From: Diacronema lutheri
Taxonomy: Eukaryota; Haptophyta; Pavlovophyceae; Pavlovales; Pavlovaceae
NCBI GenBank assembly: GCA_019448385.1
Contig: JAGTXO010000014.1
Span: forward strand, 868,001-932,000
Length of the DNA: 64,000 nt
Reading direction: 5' to 3'
In this document: piece after piece, positions 1-9,600 of the stretch
How the letters are laid out: every line of letters starts with the position of its first letter
Numbering within the stretch: the stretch's first letter is position 1
Made by a program: the position numbers and the translations under genes
The notes under the pieces: generated by a model
Databases searched by the model: none
What the model was told of the DNA's origin: nothing
The model's input: the letters and a program-made list of their open reading frames with translations, nothing else

Positions 1-2904
1 TCTCGCGCGCGGCGCTCAAGCTCGCCGAGTTGGACGCGCGCACGGGCTTCGTGCTCGCGGTGCCGTGCGAGCGCGACTACGACACGGGCGAGGTCCGGCC
101 CGAGCCGGACAGCGAGCTGCAATTTGCCGACCTGTGCGGCGGTCCGGGCGGTTGGGCCGAGTATTTGCTGTGGAGGCGTGGCCCACGGTGCGCTCGCAAC
201 CGCCAGCCGCGCGCGGGTGGGGGGGGAAGGGGGGGGGGGGGGTAGGGGGGGGGGGAGGGATGACGGGGGGTGGAAGGGAGCAGGGAGGGGGAGGGAGGAG
301 CTGTGCGAGCGTGCGAGCGCGGCGGGCAGGTGACTGGATCGTGCGGGGTTGTGCGGGGCTGAGGTTTGGCCCTGCCATTGCGCGCGCGCGACTGCGCCCG
401 GCGATCCGTGCCATGCGCCGCAGGAAGGCGCGGGGGTGGGGCCTGACGCTGCGTGCGAGCGGCGCGGAGGACTACGCGCTCGACCGTTTCGGCGCGCATG
501 CCAATCCGGCGCACGGCGTGTTCGTGCCGCTCTATGAGGGCGACGGGACGGGTGACGTCACGGGTACCGACAACGTGCGCGCCTTTTTTCAAAAGGTGAT
601 GCCGCTCACGCTTGGCGGGCAGGGCGTGCACTTGTGCGTCGCGGACGGCGGCCGCCGGTGGGGGGCCGACGAGGCGCGGCAGGAGGTCGCGACGCGCCGG
701 CTCCTCCTCTGCCAAGCGGCATGCGGTCTGCTCGTGACAAGGCCGGGCGGCCGCCTTGTTTTGAAATGCTTTGGCCTTGCGAGCCGTTTCTCCGCCGGAC
801 TCATCGCGTTGCTCCGGACCGAGTTCGACCACGTCGCCGGTGTGTGTGCGCGTCGCCGCTGCAGTGCGCGAACGCGCAGTGGGCGCGCATGCAACACCCG
901 CCACGGTCCTCGCCTCGCGACTGCGCCATGTGCGCGTGCGCGCGTGTGCGCGCGGCGATTGTCGGTGATTGGGGCGCGCTGCGTGCCGCGACCGATTTTG
1001 AAAGGCGCATCGTGCGCGCGCGTGCGCGCGTGTCTGTGGAGGACGCCATCCTGCATCGCGCCATTCACCTTTGCCGCCTGCGCGACGCGCGCCCGCGCCA
1101 TCGTCCCGCACCGCGCCGGACTGCACCGGACCGCGCCGGACTGTGTCCAGTCGTCAAGCCACTCACCTCCCGGCCGGCATCGAGCGAGCGTTTCGTGCTC
1201 TGCGTGAACAGGAGGGGCGGCGGCTCGCAGGTCGTGCCCAAGTTTCTCCTCGATGTGCGCGCTCTGGGCGGGCAAGCGGGTGCGGGCGGGCGGGGTGGTC
1301 CGGGCGGGGCGATCCGGCCGAGCGTGCTGCGCGCGCGTCTTTGCGGAAGGGGGGGGGGGGGGGGGGGGAGGGGGGAAGGGCGCGCATTTTCAAACCGCGC
1401 GAGGGCTCGCCACCCTGCGCGCTCACTTGAGGCGCACATCTTTGATCCCCCTGCGCATCACCATTCCCCTTCCTTCTCGGCTTTTCAGATCAACGAAAAG
1501 CTCGGCAGACAGGAGCGGCAGGCGGCAGGCGGTGCGTGCATCGCGCCGAGCGCCGAGCGCGTCGAGCAGCTCAACGACGCGGCGGAGTGCGACGAGCTGC
1601 TGCCGTGGCCCGCGCTCGCCGCAGACACAGCACTCATCGCTTATCTGCGCGCATCCAACGACCGGCTCGAGGCGAACCAGCTCGTCGCCGTGCGTGCGCT
1701 CAGCGCGCACGCGAAGCAGCTCGCCGCGCATGCCGAACTGGACGATGGGAGTGCAGATGCACCACCCCCGCCCACGCCGCCACTGCCCGCTGGCGCGTGC
1801 ACCGACTTGTGCGCCCGCTCGCTCCTCGCATGGCGACTGCCCGCGATGCACGAGTGCGTGCAGGGCGCGCGCCAGCCGCCGCCGCCCGAGCGCGCCGCAG
1901 CCGTCGCGGCCGCGGCTACGGCGGCGGCCGGCGCGGCGGGCGGCGGCGCAAACGCGGGCTATGGGTGCCCGCGCGCATTCCGCGCGGGAGGCTGCACCGG
2001 CGCACGGCCGGCGTCCGGTCGGCCGGCGGGCGCTGCGGGCTCTGCGGGCTCGGGATGTGCGGGTGCACCGAGCTGTCGACCATCGCCACGGCCGCTCGGC
2101 CCGCCGCCTTCCTCAGACAAGGCGGCGCAAGCAGAGTACGCGAGGCAGCGGCATCAGGGCCCGACCCACCCCGCCCACACCGCCGCGCAGCCACGCGCGC
2201 AGCCGACAGGCCGAGCCGCGCCGCCCCGCGCCGGCACCGCGCCGGCACGCTGCGCCCCAGTTACGGGCCTTGGCCTGTCGGGCGGCGGCGCAGCGTCAGG
2301 CGCCCTCGGCCTCGGCGGCGCGCGCGGGCTTGCGGGCGGAGGCCTTGCTTCCCTCGCACACCGCTCTCAACCCTTCGACCTGACGACGGCTTACTTGCAG
2401 CAAACGGACATTTCCGCCGCGGCGCTGAGTGGCGCTCTCGCTGCGGCAGGTGCCGACGCCGTCCATCCCGCGCTGCCCGCGCGCTCGCACGATGCGTGCA
2501 TGTCTCTTGCGGGCGGCGTGCCGCACGCGACGGTGGGCAACGCAACGCGCACGCCGGGCGCCGGCGCGCGCGCGCCGCCGGCGCAGCGGCCGCCGCTCGC
2601 CCGGCAGCATCACGATGTAGCCGCCGGCGCGGGCGCGGGCTTTGCATTGCCCGCGCCGCGCGCGCGGCCTGCGCCGGCGCTCAAGCCCGCCGTTGCGCCG
2701 GCGCGCGCGCCGGCGGCGCAGCAGCAGCAGCAGCGCTCTCATCCACCCGCCGCTCACGTCGGCAGTAGTGGCGGACACGTTGGTGGCGCGTCCGGCGAAT
2801 TGGTCGCGCGCGCGGAGGGCACAACGCTCACCTTCTTTCGGCCGGGCGGCGAGCCGGCGCCGACTGCGGGTGAAAAGCCGTCCAAGCGCACGCGCGGCGT
2901 ATGA
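1..2904 (+). CDS. CMTR1: CMTR1-like cap-specific mRNA 2'-O-methyltransferase (5' partial)
   Basis: Predicted S-adenosylmethionine-dependent enzyme that methylates the ribose 2'-OH of the first transcribed nucleotide of capped mRNA in the nucleus. Exons 1-187, 424-839, 1151-1254 and 1489-2904 join with matching phases (2, 1, 0) at GT/AG sites, giving 706 residues; the gene starts before the window. The FtsJ/RrmJ fold is clear: SRAALK (first catalytic Lys), FADLCGGPGGWAEYLLWR (SAM site), VADGG (Asp), RLVLKCF (second Lys) and TSRPASSERF (Glu) supply the K-D-K-E tetrad. After the domain an Ala/Pro/Gly-rich tail of roughly 350 residues follows, with no recognisable domain. Introns 1 and 3 contain long G runs (around 223-260 and 1349-1368). 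Convergent with the next gene; stop codons lie 95 bp apart. Confidence 0.88.
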
Positions 2905-2999
2905 AGCAAAGTGGCGACGGACCGGCTGACACTGTGGCCTGTGGCCCAGTCACCCAGACTGGCGCTTTCTGCGTCACTGGCACACAGCGTGGCTCCAGG

Positions 3000-4601
3000 T
3001 CATCTGGCCGGAGCGCCGTGCGTCAGCCACTCCATCATGCGCGCGGCGCCTCCTGGCGAGAGGCAGCGGTTGCGCTTGAGAACCGCGCTCGCGTCCGCAC
3101 GTGCGAGCGGCTTGGCCACGTGGCCGGGCGACAGGTCGCGCTCGACGGCGGTGAACGTGGGCGAGGACTGTGTGAATCCGGCCGAGTCCGGGCGGAGCGG
3201 TGCGGAGGCGCGCGGCGCGCACGGGTGAGGGAGGCACTGACAGCACGGCCACGCGGCGCGCGGCAGCGCAGCGACGCGGTGCGCGCGCACGGGTGGGGTG
3301 TGTTTTGCGCCCTGCCCAGGTAGCAGCCGAGCGACGGGGCTAAGTGCGAGGCTATCAAGCTCGCGCTCCTCCGCGTCGAGCTGCAGCGCGTCGAGGCTCA
3401 TGACGAGGGCGGCGCTGTTCGCGCGAGGCGGCTTGGGCGGGCGGCGGGCGGTTGGAGTTGGCAGGATCGGTGCGGACGGGCGCGCGCCGCTCGTTGACGG
3501 CCGGACCTGCGCGCGGCCGAGCGCATTGAGCGCGCCGGACGGCGGGGAGCGCAGGTCCGGGGAGCAGGTCCGGAGAGCAGCGCGGGATCGCCCGCCCAAC
3601 GCAGGCGCCGCCGCGCCGCGGGGAGCGAGCGCGCCGCCCGATGTGGCGTCGAGCGCGCGCAGCGCCGCAGAGTGCGCCTGCGGCTGTGCGGCAGCATTGG
3701 ATGCGGCGCTGCTGCTGGGGCGGAGCAACAGATCGCCACCCGAGAGGTCGCGCGGCAAGCCCGGGTTGAGCGGAACGCGGCGGTCGACGAGCGGCGTGCT
3801 CGCGCGCCACCGCGACGCGCGCCTGCTCGCCGCGTCGGCGGCCGGCGGCCGGGCGGGCCGGGCGGGCCGCGCGGGCGGATCGATGCGCGCTTCCGCGTTC
3901 GCGTCGGCGCCACGCGCGTGCACGAGGAGCTCGCCGCCGGGCACGTCGGCGTGGCGGTTGAAGAGCGGGTCATTAGACGGTTGTGCCAACCTTCGAATCT
4001 CCGCGAGGCGCGAGAGCGCCGCCTCGCGCTCGGCCGCCGGGACGAAGTCGGGCGCAAACTCGAAGGAAACAAACCGATCTCTGACGACAAGGACGCCGAC
4101 CGGTGCGAGCTCGAGCGCGAGCTCGCGGTGCGCGCCGATGAGCGCAAAGATGGTGGCGACGAGCTCACGCGAGCCCGAGAAGACCATATCCTTGGTCAGA
4201 TCTTCGGAAAAGTTGAGCGCGAGCCGCGTGCAGTTGAGCAGCTCGGTGCGCGCGAGCTCGGACGTGCGCGCGGTGGCCGACGTGAGCCCGCGCGTCTTGA
4301 GGGCGAGATCCTGCAAGAAGCGCTCGTGGAAGACGCACAGGGCGCGATAGCGCTGCGCTGCCGGCAGCGGCGACGCGCCGACGCGCTCGCGCTCGGCCGT
4401 CGGCGGCGGCGCGCCGTCCGCGCGCCACGTGAGCGAGCAGAGGTGTGGGATAGACGCGCCGTTGCACCGGCCGAGCTGGTGCACGACCCAGCGCATCATG
4501 CAGCGCCACACCTTGTCGATGGGCAACGCGGACGGCGCGCGCAGCCGCTCGCGCCGCTGCTTGCACGCCAGGACGAGCGCCGCCTCGTCCACGACGAGCA
4601 T
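3000..4601 (-). CDS. CCDC81-like HU-domain protein
   Basis: Single open frame of 533 residues from the ATG at 4601; the frame stays open a little further upstream but only to a GTG. The N-terminal third contains two stretches resembling the paired eukaryotic HU (bacterial HU/IHF-like) modules of CCDC81: IDKVWRCMMRWVVHQL followed by ASIPHLCSLTW, and later a helix-rich block ending in a beta pair around APVGVLVVRDRFVSFEF. CCDC81 proteins are linked to centrosomes and cilia; transfer of that role here is inference. The C-terminal half is low-complexity and Ala/Arg/Pro-rich, and the last about 45 residues before the stop are more ordinary, so a small unrecognised intron near 3180-3330 is possible. 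Head-to-head with the membrane protein at 4738. Confidence 0.55.
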   Translation of the reverse strand: MLVVDEAALVLACKQRRERLRAPSALPIDKVWRCMMRWVVHQLGRCNGASIPHLCSLTWRADGAPPPTAERERVGASPLPAAQRYRALCVFHERFLQDLALKTRGLTSATARTSELARTELLNCTRLALNFSEDLTKDMVFSGSRELVATIFALIGAHRELALELAPVGVLVVRDRFVSFEFAPDFVPAAEREAALSRLAEIRRLAQPSNDPLFNRHADVPGGELLVHARGADANAEARIDPPARPARPARPPAADAASRRASRWRASTPLVDRRVPLNPGLPRDLSGGDLLLRPSSSAASNAAAQPQAHSAALRALDATSGGALAPRGAAAPALGGRSRAALRTCSPDLRSPPSGALNALGRAQVRPSTSGARPSAPILPTPTARRPPKPPRANSAALVMSLDALQLDAEERELDSLALSPVARLLPGQGAKHTPPVRAHRVAALPRAAWPCCQCLPHPCAPRASAPLRPDSAGFTQSSPTFTAVERDLSPGHVAKPLARADASAVLKRNRCLSPGGAARMMEWLTHGAPAR

Positions 4602-4737
4602 CGCAACGCGCGTCGCACCGACGGCTCGCTCTGGCCGTTGGGGACGTGTTTCAAGTTTTCGACTACAAAACACAACAACATTTTAAAAAAGCTCTGCTGG
4701 CGGCTTCCCCTGGGCCTTCCAGACCGGCGGGCGCGAG
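4602..4737. promoter_or_regulatory. Divergent intergenic promoter region
   Basis: Only 136 bp separate the two divergent start codons. The middle (about 4665-4692) is strikingly A/T-rich for this genome, with ACAAAACACAACAACATTTT followed by an A6 run, and is the only obvious candidate core promoter for both genes. No exact TATA box is claimed. Confidence 0.4.
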
Positions 4738-5355
4738 ATGGCGGCGGGCGCGGAGGCCGCGTGCGCGCTGCGCATGCGCGCCGCGTACTGGAGCGTGCTC
4801 ATCGTCATGCTCGCCTTTGGCCTCCTCCGCCTCGTCATCTTGGGCAATCCGCTCGAGGGCATCGCGCTGCTCGTTGTAGGCATACCGGGTGGCCTCACGC
4901 TCCTTGGGATGTGGGCACCCACCATGCGCGTGTGGCACGTGGGTGGCTGCATGTGCTGGACGGCCTACTGCGTCTTTCACGTGTACAAGCTCGCGCGCGA
5001 TCCGGTCAGCCTCGATTGGCTCGTCTATGTCGGCACGGGCGCGTGCACCCTCTTTGCGCTCGCGGCGACAGCCGCTCTCGCGGCCGGGCCCGCGCTCGCG
5101 GCGTGGCGCGGCCGCAAGGGCAACAACGCCGGTCCGCTGCTCCCGCAGCACGCAAACGCGGAGGCTCTGGCCGCGGACGACTTCCAGTCCGAAGCACCGA
5201 GCGAACCGCTCGTCTGGCCGCCTCCCGCACATCCGCTCAATTCGCACGTGCTGCCGGACGGATCGTCTCACACGGCCGCTGAGCAGTTTGCAAACTCGGA
5301 GCGAAGCGCGCCGCAAGCCGCAGTGTGGCCACCGCCAGGCTACACGGGCAACTGA
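4738..5355 (+). CDS. Small four-helix membrane protein with PPxY tail
   Basis: 205 residues, no intron needed. Four hydrophobic segments are visible at about residues 18-37, 40-61, 66-85 and 92-122, the third pair joined by short loops, so a four-pass membrane protein is likely. The hydrophilic C-terminal tail of about 80 residues carries the duplicated motif VWPPP; the second copy reads VWPPPGYTG and so contains a PPxY core, the classical ligand of WW domains such as those of NEDD4-type ubiquitin ligases. I do not recognise the family. The start is the first ATG after the A/T-rich divergent promoter. Confidence 0.7.
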   Translation: MAAGAEAACALRMRAAYWSVLIVMLAFGLLRLVILGNPLEGIALLVVGIPGGLTLLGMWAPTMRVWHVGGCMCWTAYCVFHVYKLARDPVSLDWLVYVGTGACTLFALAATAALAAGPALAAWRGRKGNNAGPLLPQHANAEALAADDFQSEAPSEPLVWPPPAHPLNSHVLPDGSSHTAAEQFANSERSAPQAAVWPPPGYTGN

Positions 5356-5825
5356 TTGCGCGGCGCGCGCGGCCGCAAAGGCGCCTGTCAACACGTCGAC
5401 ACGCAGTGGAAGAGTGCAACCGTTGCAACTGTTGCGCGCGGTTGCGCGCGATCGCGTGCGCCCCGCGAGATACGCGCAATGATGCCGCACGGCGTGCAGG
5501 ACGTATGCGTCGCACTGCGCCAAAACTGCAGCAGGGGCGAGCTCTCGCCCGCGCGCGGTCGGGTCTGCTTGGCCCGCCCTGCGGCATTTCGTGCGAGTTT
5601 GGGCGCCGGGCGGAAGAATACGCACGCCGGATCGCGTGGCGCGCGCGCAAAGGCTTCAGCTCGTCACAAGCGCACACTGTCGCCCCTGCCTGCGCCGCAC
5701 ACTCTCGTGATCGTCGTCGCCCGTCGCCATGTGCCATCGTCCCCCCCCCCCACACCCCCAGCCGCGCGCGCGCGCCCTAGAGCCGCGCCGAGCAGAAGGG
5801 CATGCTTGTATGCCCGCATCGCCGC
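5356..5825. other. Convergent intergenic region, no gene seen
   Basis: 470 bp between the stop of the membrane protein and the stop of the minus-strand gene at 5826. It holds a short C run near 5740-5758 but no frame with protein-like composition, RNA gene or repeat that I can support. Confidence 0.4.
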
Positions 5826-6334
5826 CTACTTGAGCTGCTTTTCCCAGAAGTCCTCGCATGCGCCCTGGTATGGTGGGGGCGGCGGGGCGCGGCGGGTTTG
5901 CGCTCCTCACGGGCACGACGAGCGCCGCGCGCAGGCCGCGCGCGCGGCGTGGCCGGCGGAGAAGAGGGCGGTAGAAGATCAGCCTTTGGCGAACGCACAT
6001 TGAGCGCGGACGCGGCGTGCTGCTTTCGCGCGATCTGCCCGCCGAGATTTGGCGTGATGTCGTAGTCGCGCTCGCTCGATATGTATGTCCAATCCGTCTG
6101 ATGGTTGAAATCGGTTGGGCTGCCACACGCGACGCTGTAAATGGGCGTGCCCTTGCCAATACCCTGGATCCCACCCGTGATCGTGTCGAGCACGTTGGTC
6201 GTCAGCTTGTCGCAAATCCGCGTCACGTCCTTCTTGCCCTCGATGCGCGTCAGGTACGACTGGTACGCCATCGTCTGGTTCGGGTCGTTGTACGAGAAGA
6301 AGCAGCTGAAGCCAATCTGGCCGCCCTGCGCCAC
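5826..6334 (-). CDS. Unidentified small protein, 3' exons only
   Basis: Two exons are supported. The main one runs from an acceptor near 6325-6340 down to 5999 and encodes non-repetitive, aromatic- and Thr/Asp-rich sequence (CFFSYNDPNQTMAYQSYL, then SPTDFNHQTDWTYISSERDY) unlike the surrounding low-complexity DNA. A GTGCGT donor at 5998-5993 joins in phase 0 to an acceptor at 5866-5865 and a 39-nt terminal exon (5864-5826) ending WEKQLK-stop; this exon is too short to appear in simple frame scans. Upstream exons and the start codon could not be placed between 6335 and 6650. Family not recognised; three cysteines and the composition would suit an extracellular or lumenal protein, but no signal peptide is visible. 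Confidence 0.5.
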
Positions 6335-6487
6335 TGCACGCCACGCGCCACGCGGCGCACGATGGAAGGCAACGCACGACGCTCAGGCCGTGCCAACGCT
6401 CGCGCTCGGCGCGCGACGGAGCGCTCAACTGGGTCGGCGATCTCCTTCGTGGGGGAACGGCCACAAAAATAAGAGGGAAAGTTGAAA

Positions 6488-6594
6488 GGGAGTTCCGTAC
6501 TTTTCGACGTTTCAAACTTTGCCTCCGTAGTTTTCGACAAAGTGTCGAAAAGTACGGAGGCAAAGTTTGAAACGTCGAAAAGTACGGAACTCCC
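6488..6594. repeat. Near-perfect palindrome, 52-bp arms, 3-nt loop
   Basis: Left arm 6488-6539 and right arm 6543-6594 are reverse complements except for one mismatch (G6530 opposite G6552), with loop AAG. Each arm also contains an internal repeat of the CCGTACTTTTCGAC type. It is much more A/T-rich than its neighbours and sits between the end of the disordered gene and the small gene downstream. It could be a miniature foldback element or a hairpin precursor. Confidence 0.9.
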
Positions 6595-6650
6595 AAGTTG
6601 AAAACTCAAAACTGAAAAAAGAGGAAAATAAAGAAGCCACAATCATGCTG

Positions 6651-9600
6651 TCAATCCGCCCCGGCTTCGGCGCGCTTCGAGGGCACCAGCGGGCCGGTCG
6701 GCAGAAGAGTTGCCCCCGCGGCGACCGCGGCAGCCATCACCTCGTCCCACGCTCGCGCGCGCTCGAGCACATTGCCGCCGCTCGGCGGTGTAAGCACGCG
6801 CTCGCGTGGCGGCGGCAGTCCGGCAGAAGTTGGGCGCGGCGGCGGCGGCGGCGGCACAGTGTAACGCGGTCGTAGCTCGACGCGCTGCGGCTTGGTGAAG
6901 TCGGCCGACGGCTGGCTGTCGGCTATGCGCTCGCCGCTCGCGTTCGCGTCGCTCCCCACCGAGGTTGCCTGCGGCGGCTCGCCGTCGGGAGGCGCGGCGG
7001 CTGGCGGCTGCTGCGTACGTGACGGCGGCGGCCCGCGCGGCGGAGGTGCTGGCGGCACGCCCGCTGAGTTCGAGTGGATCGTCAGCTGTGTGGGAGCTGA
7101 GTGCGGTGACGATGGCTGCCCCGCGCTGCACATAGGACTCGCGCCCGCAGTGCCCGCGCTTGGGGGCAGCCGGCGCGCCGCTGGCGGCGCGGACGCGCGG
7201 CGCGTGTACCGGCTCGCCGCGTTCACGGCGCCGAGGGCGAGGGGCGACGCATGCAATGCGAGCAGCGCGTATAGCGTGCTCGTGCGATTGCCGTCGCGCG
7301 AGCCAGAGAATGCGGCGGCAGCGCTCGCGCGCCGAGCAGGTATGTGCGCGGGCAAGGCGGCTTGGTCGCCTTTCTCGGGCATGCTCGACACACCGTCGCC
7401 GCCATCGTCTGGCGCCGCGCGCTCGCCAGCCTCGCACCCTGCGCATGCCCCAAAGGGCGCATCGCCGTCCACCCAAGGGGCCGTGCAAGCCTTGGCCGGT
7501 GACGCGCCCATGGGCTGCCGCTCGGCCGCGCTGGCTCGCCGTGCGCCAAGCGCGTCGCACGCGCCGGTGTCGCCGCTCGCATCGCTCGCTGCGCCCCCGT
7601 GGCTGTCGTCTACCACCTCGAAGAGCTTACGGCGCGTGCCGCCATTCGCACGCACGCCGCCCGCCGGCGCGGACGAGATGCGGCGCGCGCCCACGGCGCC
7701 GTCATCCAACCCGCGAGCTTCCACGGGGCGCCGGTCAGGCCGCATGCCACACGCACTCACGCCCGCATGCACGCGTGACGTGCCGGCGCCGGCGCGCGCG
7801 TTGGCGGCTGGCGCGTCGAGTGGCTCGAGCGCGCCGCTCACGGCCGGCGCGGGCACGTCCATGGCTGCCGCCATCGCCGCTGCAGCGGCGGCCGCGCGCG
7901 CGCGAGCGCGCCCGACGCCTGCTGAGACGGGCGCGGGCGCAGTGGTCGCTGCAGCGCTTGGCGCGTCAGCCCGCGCGATGCTGCGGGTGCGACCGCCGCC
8001 AATGGCGCAAGGCGCGTGTTCGCGCACGCGAGCAGCCACGGCACGCGCCGCTGCGGCTTGCGCAGCATCGGTGAAAGCGAGCATGTGAACGTCCGCGCGC
8101 ATTGCGGCGCCCGCAAAGCCGTGCGGAGGCGCGGGCGCAGGCGCGGGCGCGGGCGCAGGCGCCGCGCGCGCGTGCGGCGGCGTCGGCGAGGCGACTGCAC
8201 GGCGTGGCGACGGAACCGAGCGCCCGAGCGGCGACGCGCGCTGCGCGCCGCGCTTGAGCGGCGGCGGAGGCATCGGCGCGCCGCTCGTTACGCCACACGC
8301 GCAGCGCGCCGCACGCGCGCCGTCGCCGCGTGCGTCTGCGCCCGCGACCAGCCGCTCGTCCCCGCCCTGCGCGGTACCGAGCGCACAGGCGACGCGCTCG
8401 AGCAGCGCGCGCGCCGCCGCGTCGACGGGCCCGTCCGTCCAGGGCGCGCCGCGGCCGGCTGGTGACGCTTCGAGCGCGGCGGGTGCGAGCGGCGCCATGC
8501 TGCGGCGCGCTGGCAGGCTCGCCAAATCTGACGCCGCGGACGGCGGCGACGGCCGCGCCGCCGACTTGGCCGAGCTCGGCGCGCTGCTTCGCGCCGCGGG
8601 GCTCGCGAGAGACGGCGGCGCGCGCGTGCCGGAGGTGCCGGCGGCACGGGCATGCGACGAGCTCAGCTGTCCGCTGCCCGCGTGTCCGGCCGACGGCGGG
8701 CGCGGCGGGCGCGGCGATGGCATTTTCGTGGCGTGCGGCGGAAGCTGTGATTGCGCGAGCGCGCGCGAGGCGGACGAAGCCGTCGGCTCGAGGAGCCGGC
8801 AGCCGATGCGCGCGAGCGGCGCTTCCATGCCGGGCGCAGATGCCACAGCCACAGCCCCCTCGGGCACCGAGCGCACGGCCGCCATCGTGTCGCGCTCCGC
8901 GTCGTCGGGGAGACGCGCGTGCACGGGCGAGCCGTGCGCAGCCGTAAGCCGCGTCTCGCGCGCCGCGCTGCGCGCGGGTGCGGCGCCGTTGGCTGGTGCA
9001 GGCGCGCGTTCGCCGCTCGCTGCGCCACCAGCCGCCCGTGCTGCAGGAGGCGGCGTGCGCGAGGACGCCAGTTCGATGGGCGCGGCTCGTGTGCAAGCCG
9101 GCGACGCCGCTGTCGCGGGCGCGCGGCCTGTGGAGAGCGGCGAGCCGCGAGAGCGCGCGCGCGTGCGCGCGCGCGGCTCCGCGCCGTGCTGCTCGAGCGC
9201 CGCGCCGCCGCGCGTGCGTGCGCCCGTCGGCGACGGACTTGAGCGCACGGAGCCGACGAGCGATGCAGGCTGCGCGAGCCGTGGTGTGAGCGCGCGCGGG
9301 CTCGCCGTGCCGCGCGGCAGCTGTGCCGAAGAGGTTGCCGGCCGCGCGGCGGGCGGAAACGGCTCGACAGGCGACACACTGTGCGCTGTGCGGTCCGACA
9401 TGGGGTCCGACGCACGCTTCGGCGTATCGGACGAGTCCGGACTCGGCGGAAAAAGCGTCGCGGCTTGTTCGCCTGCCAGCGGCGCCAACACGCCGCACGC
9501 GGGGCTCGCGCGCTCTTCCGTTCCGCCAGCGCGCGCGTGCGCGCCCGCCGACGGAGGCGCGCTGCCCCAGTCGAGGGCCGCACGCGCCTTGTTGTCAGGC

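Noticed and set aside
6488-6594. Bacterial-type intrinsic terminator
   Set aside because: Arms are far too long, no U tract follows, and the genome has spliceosomal introns.
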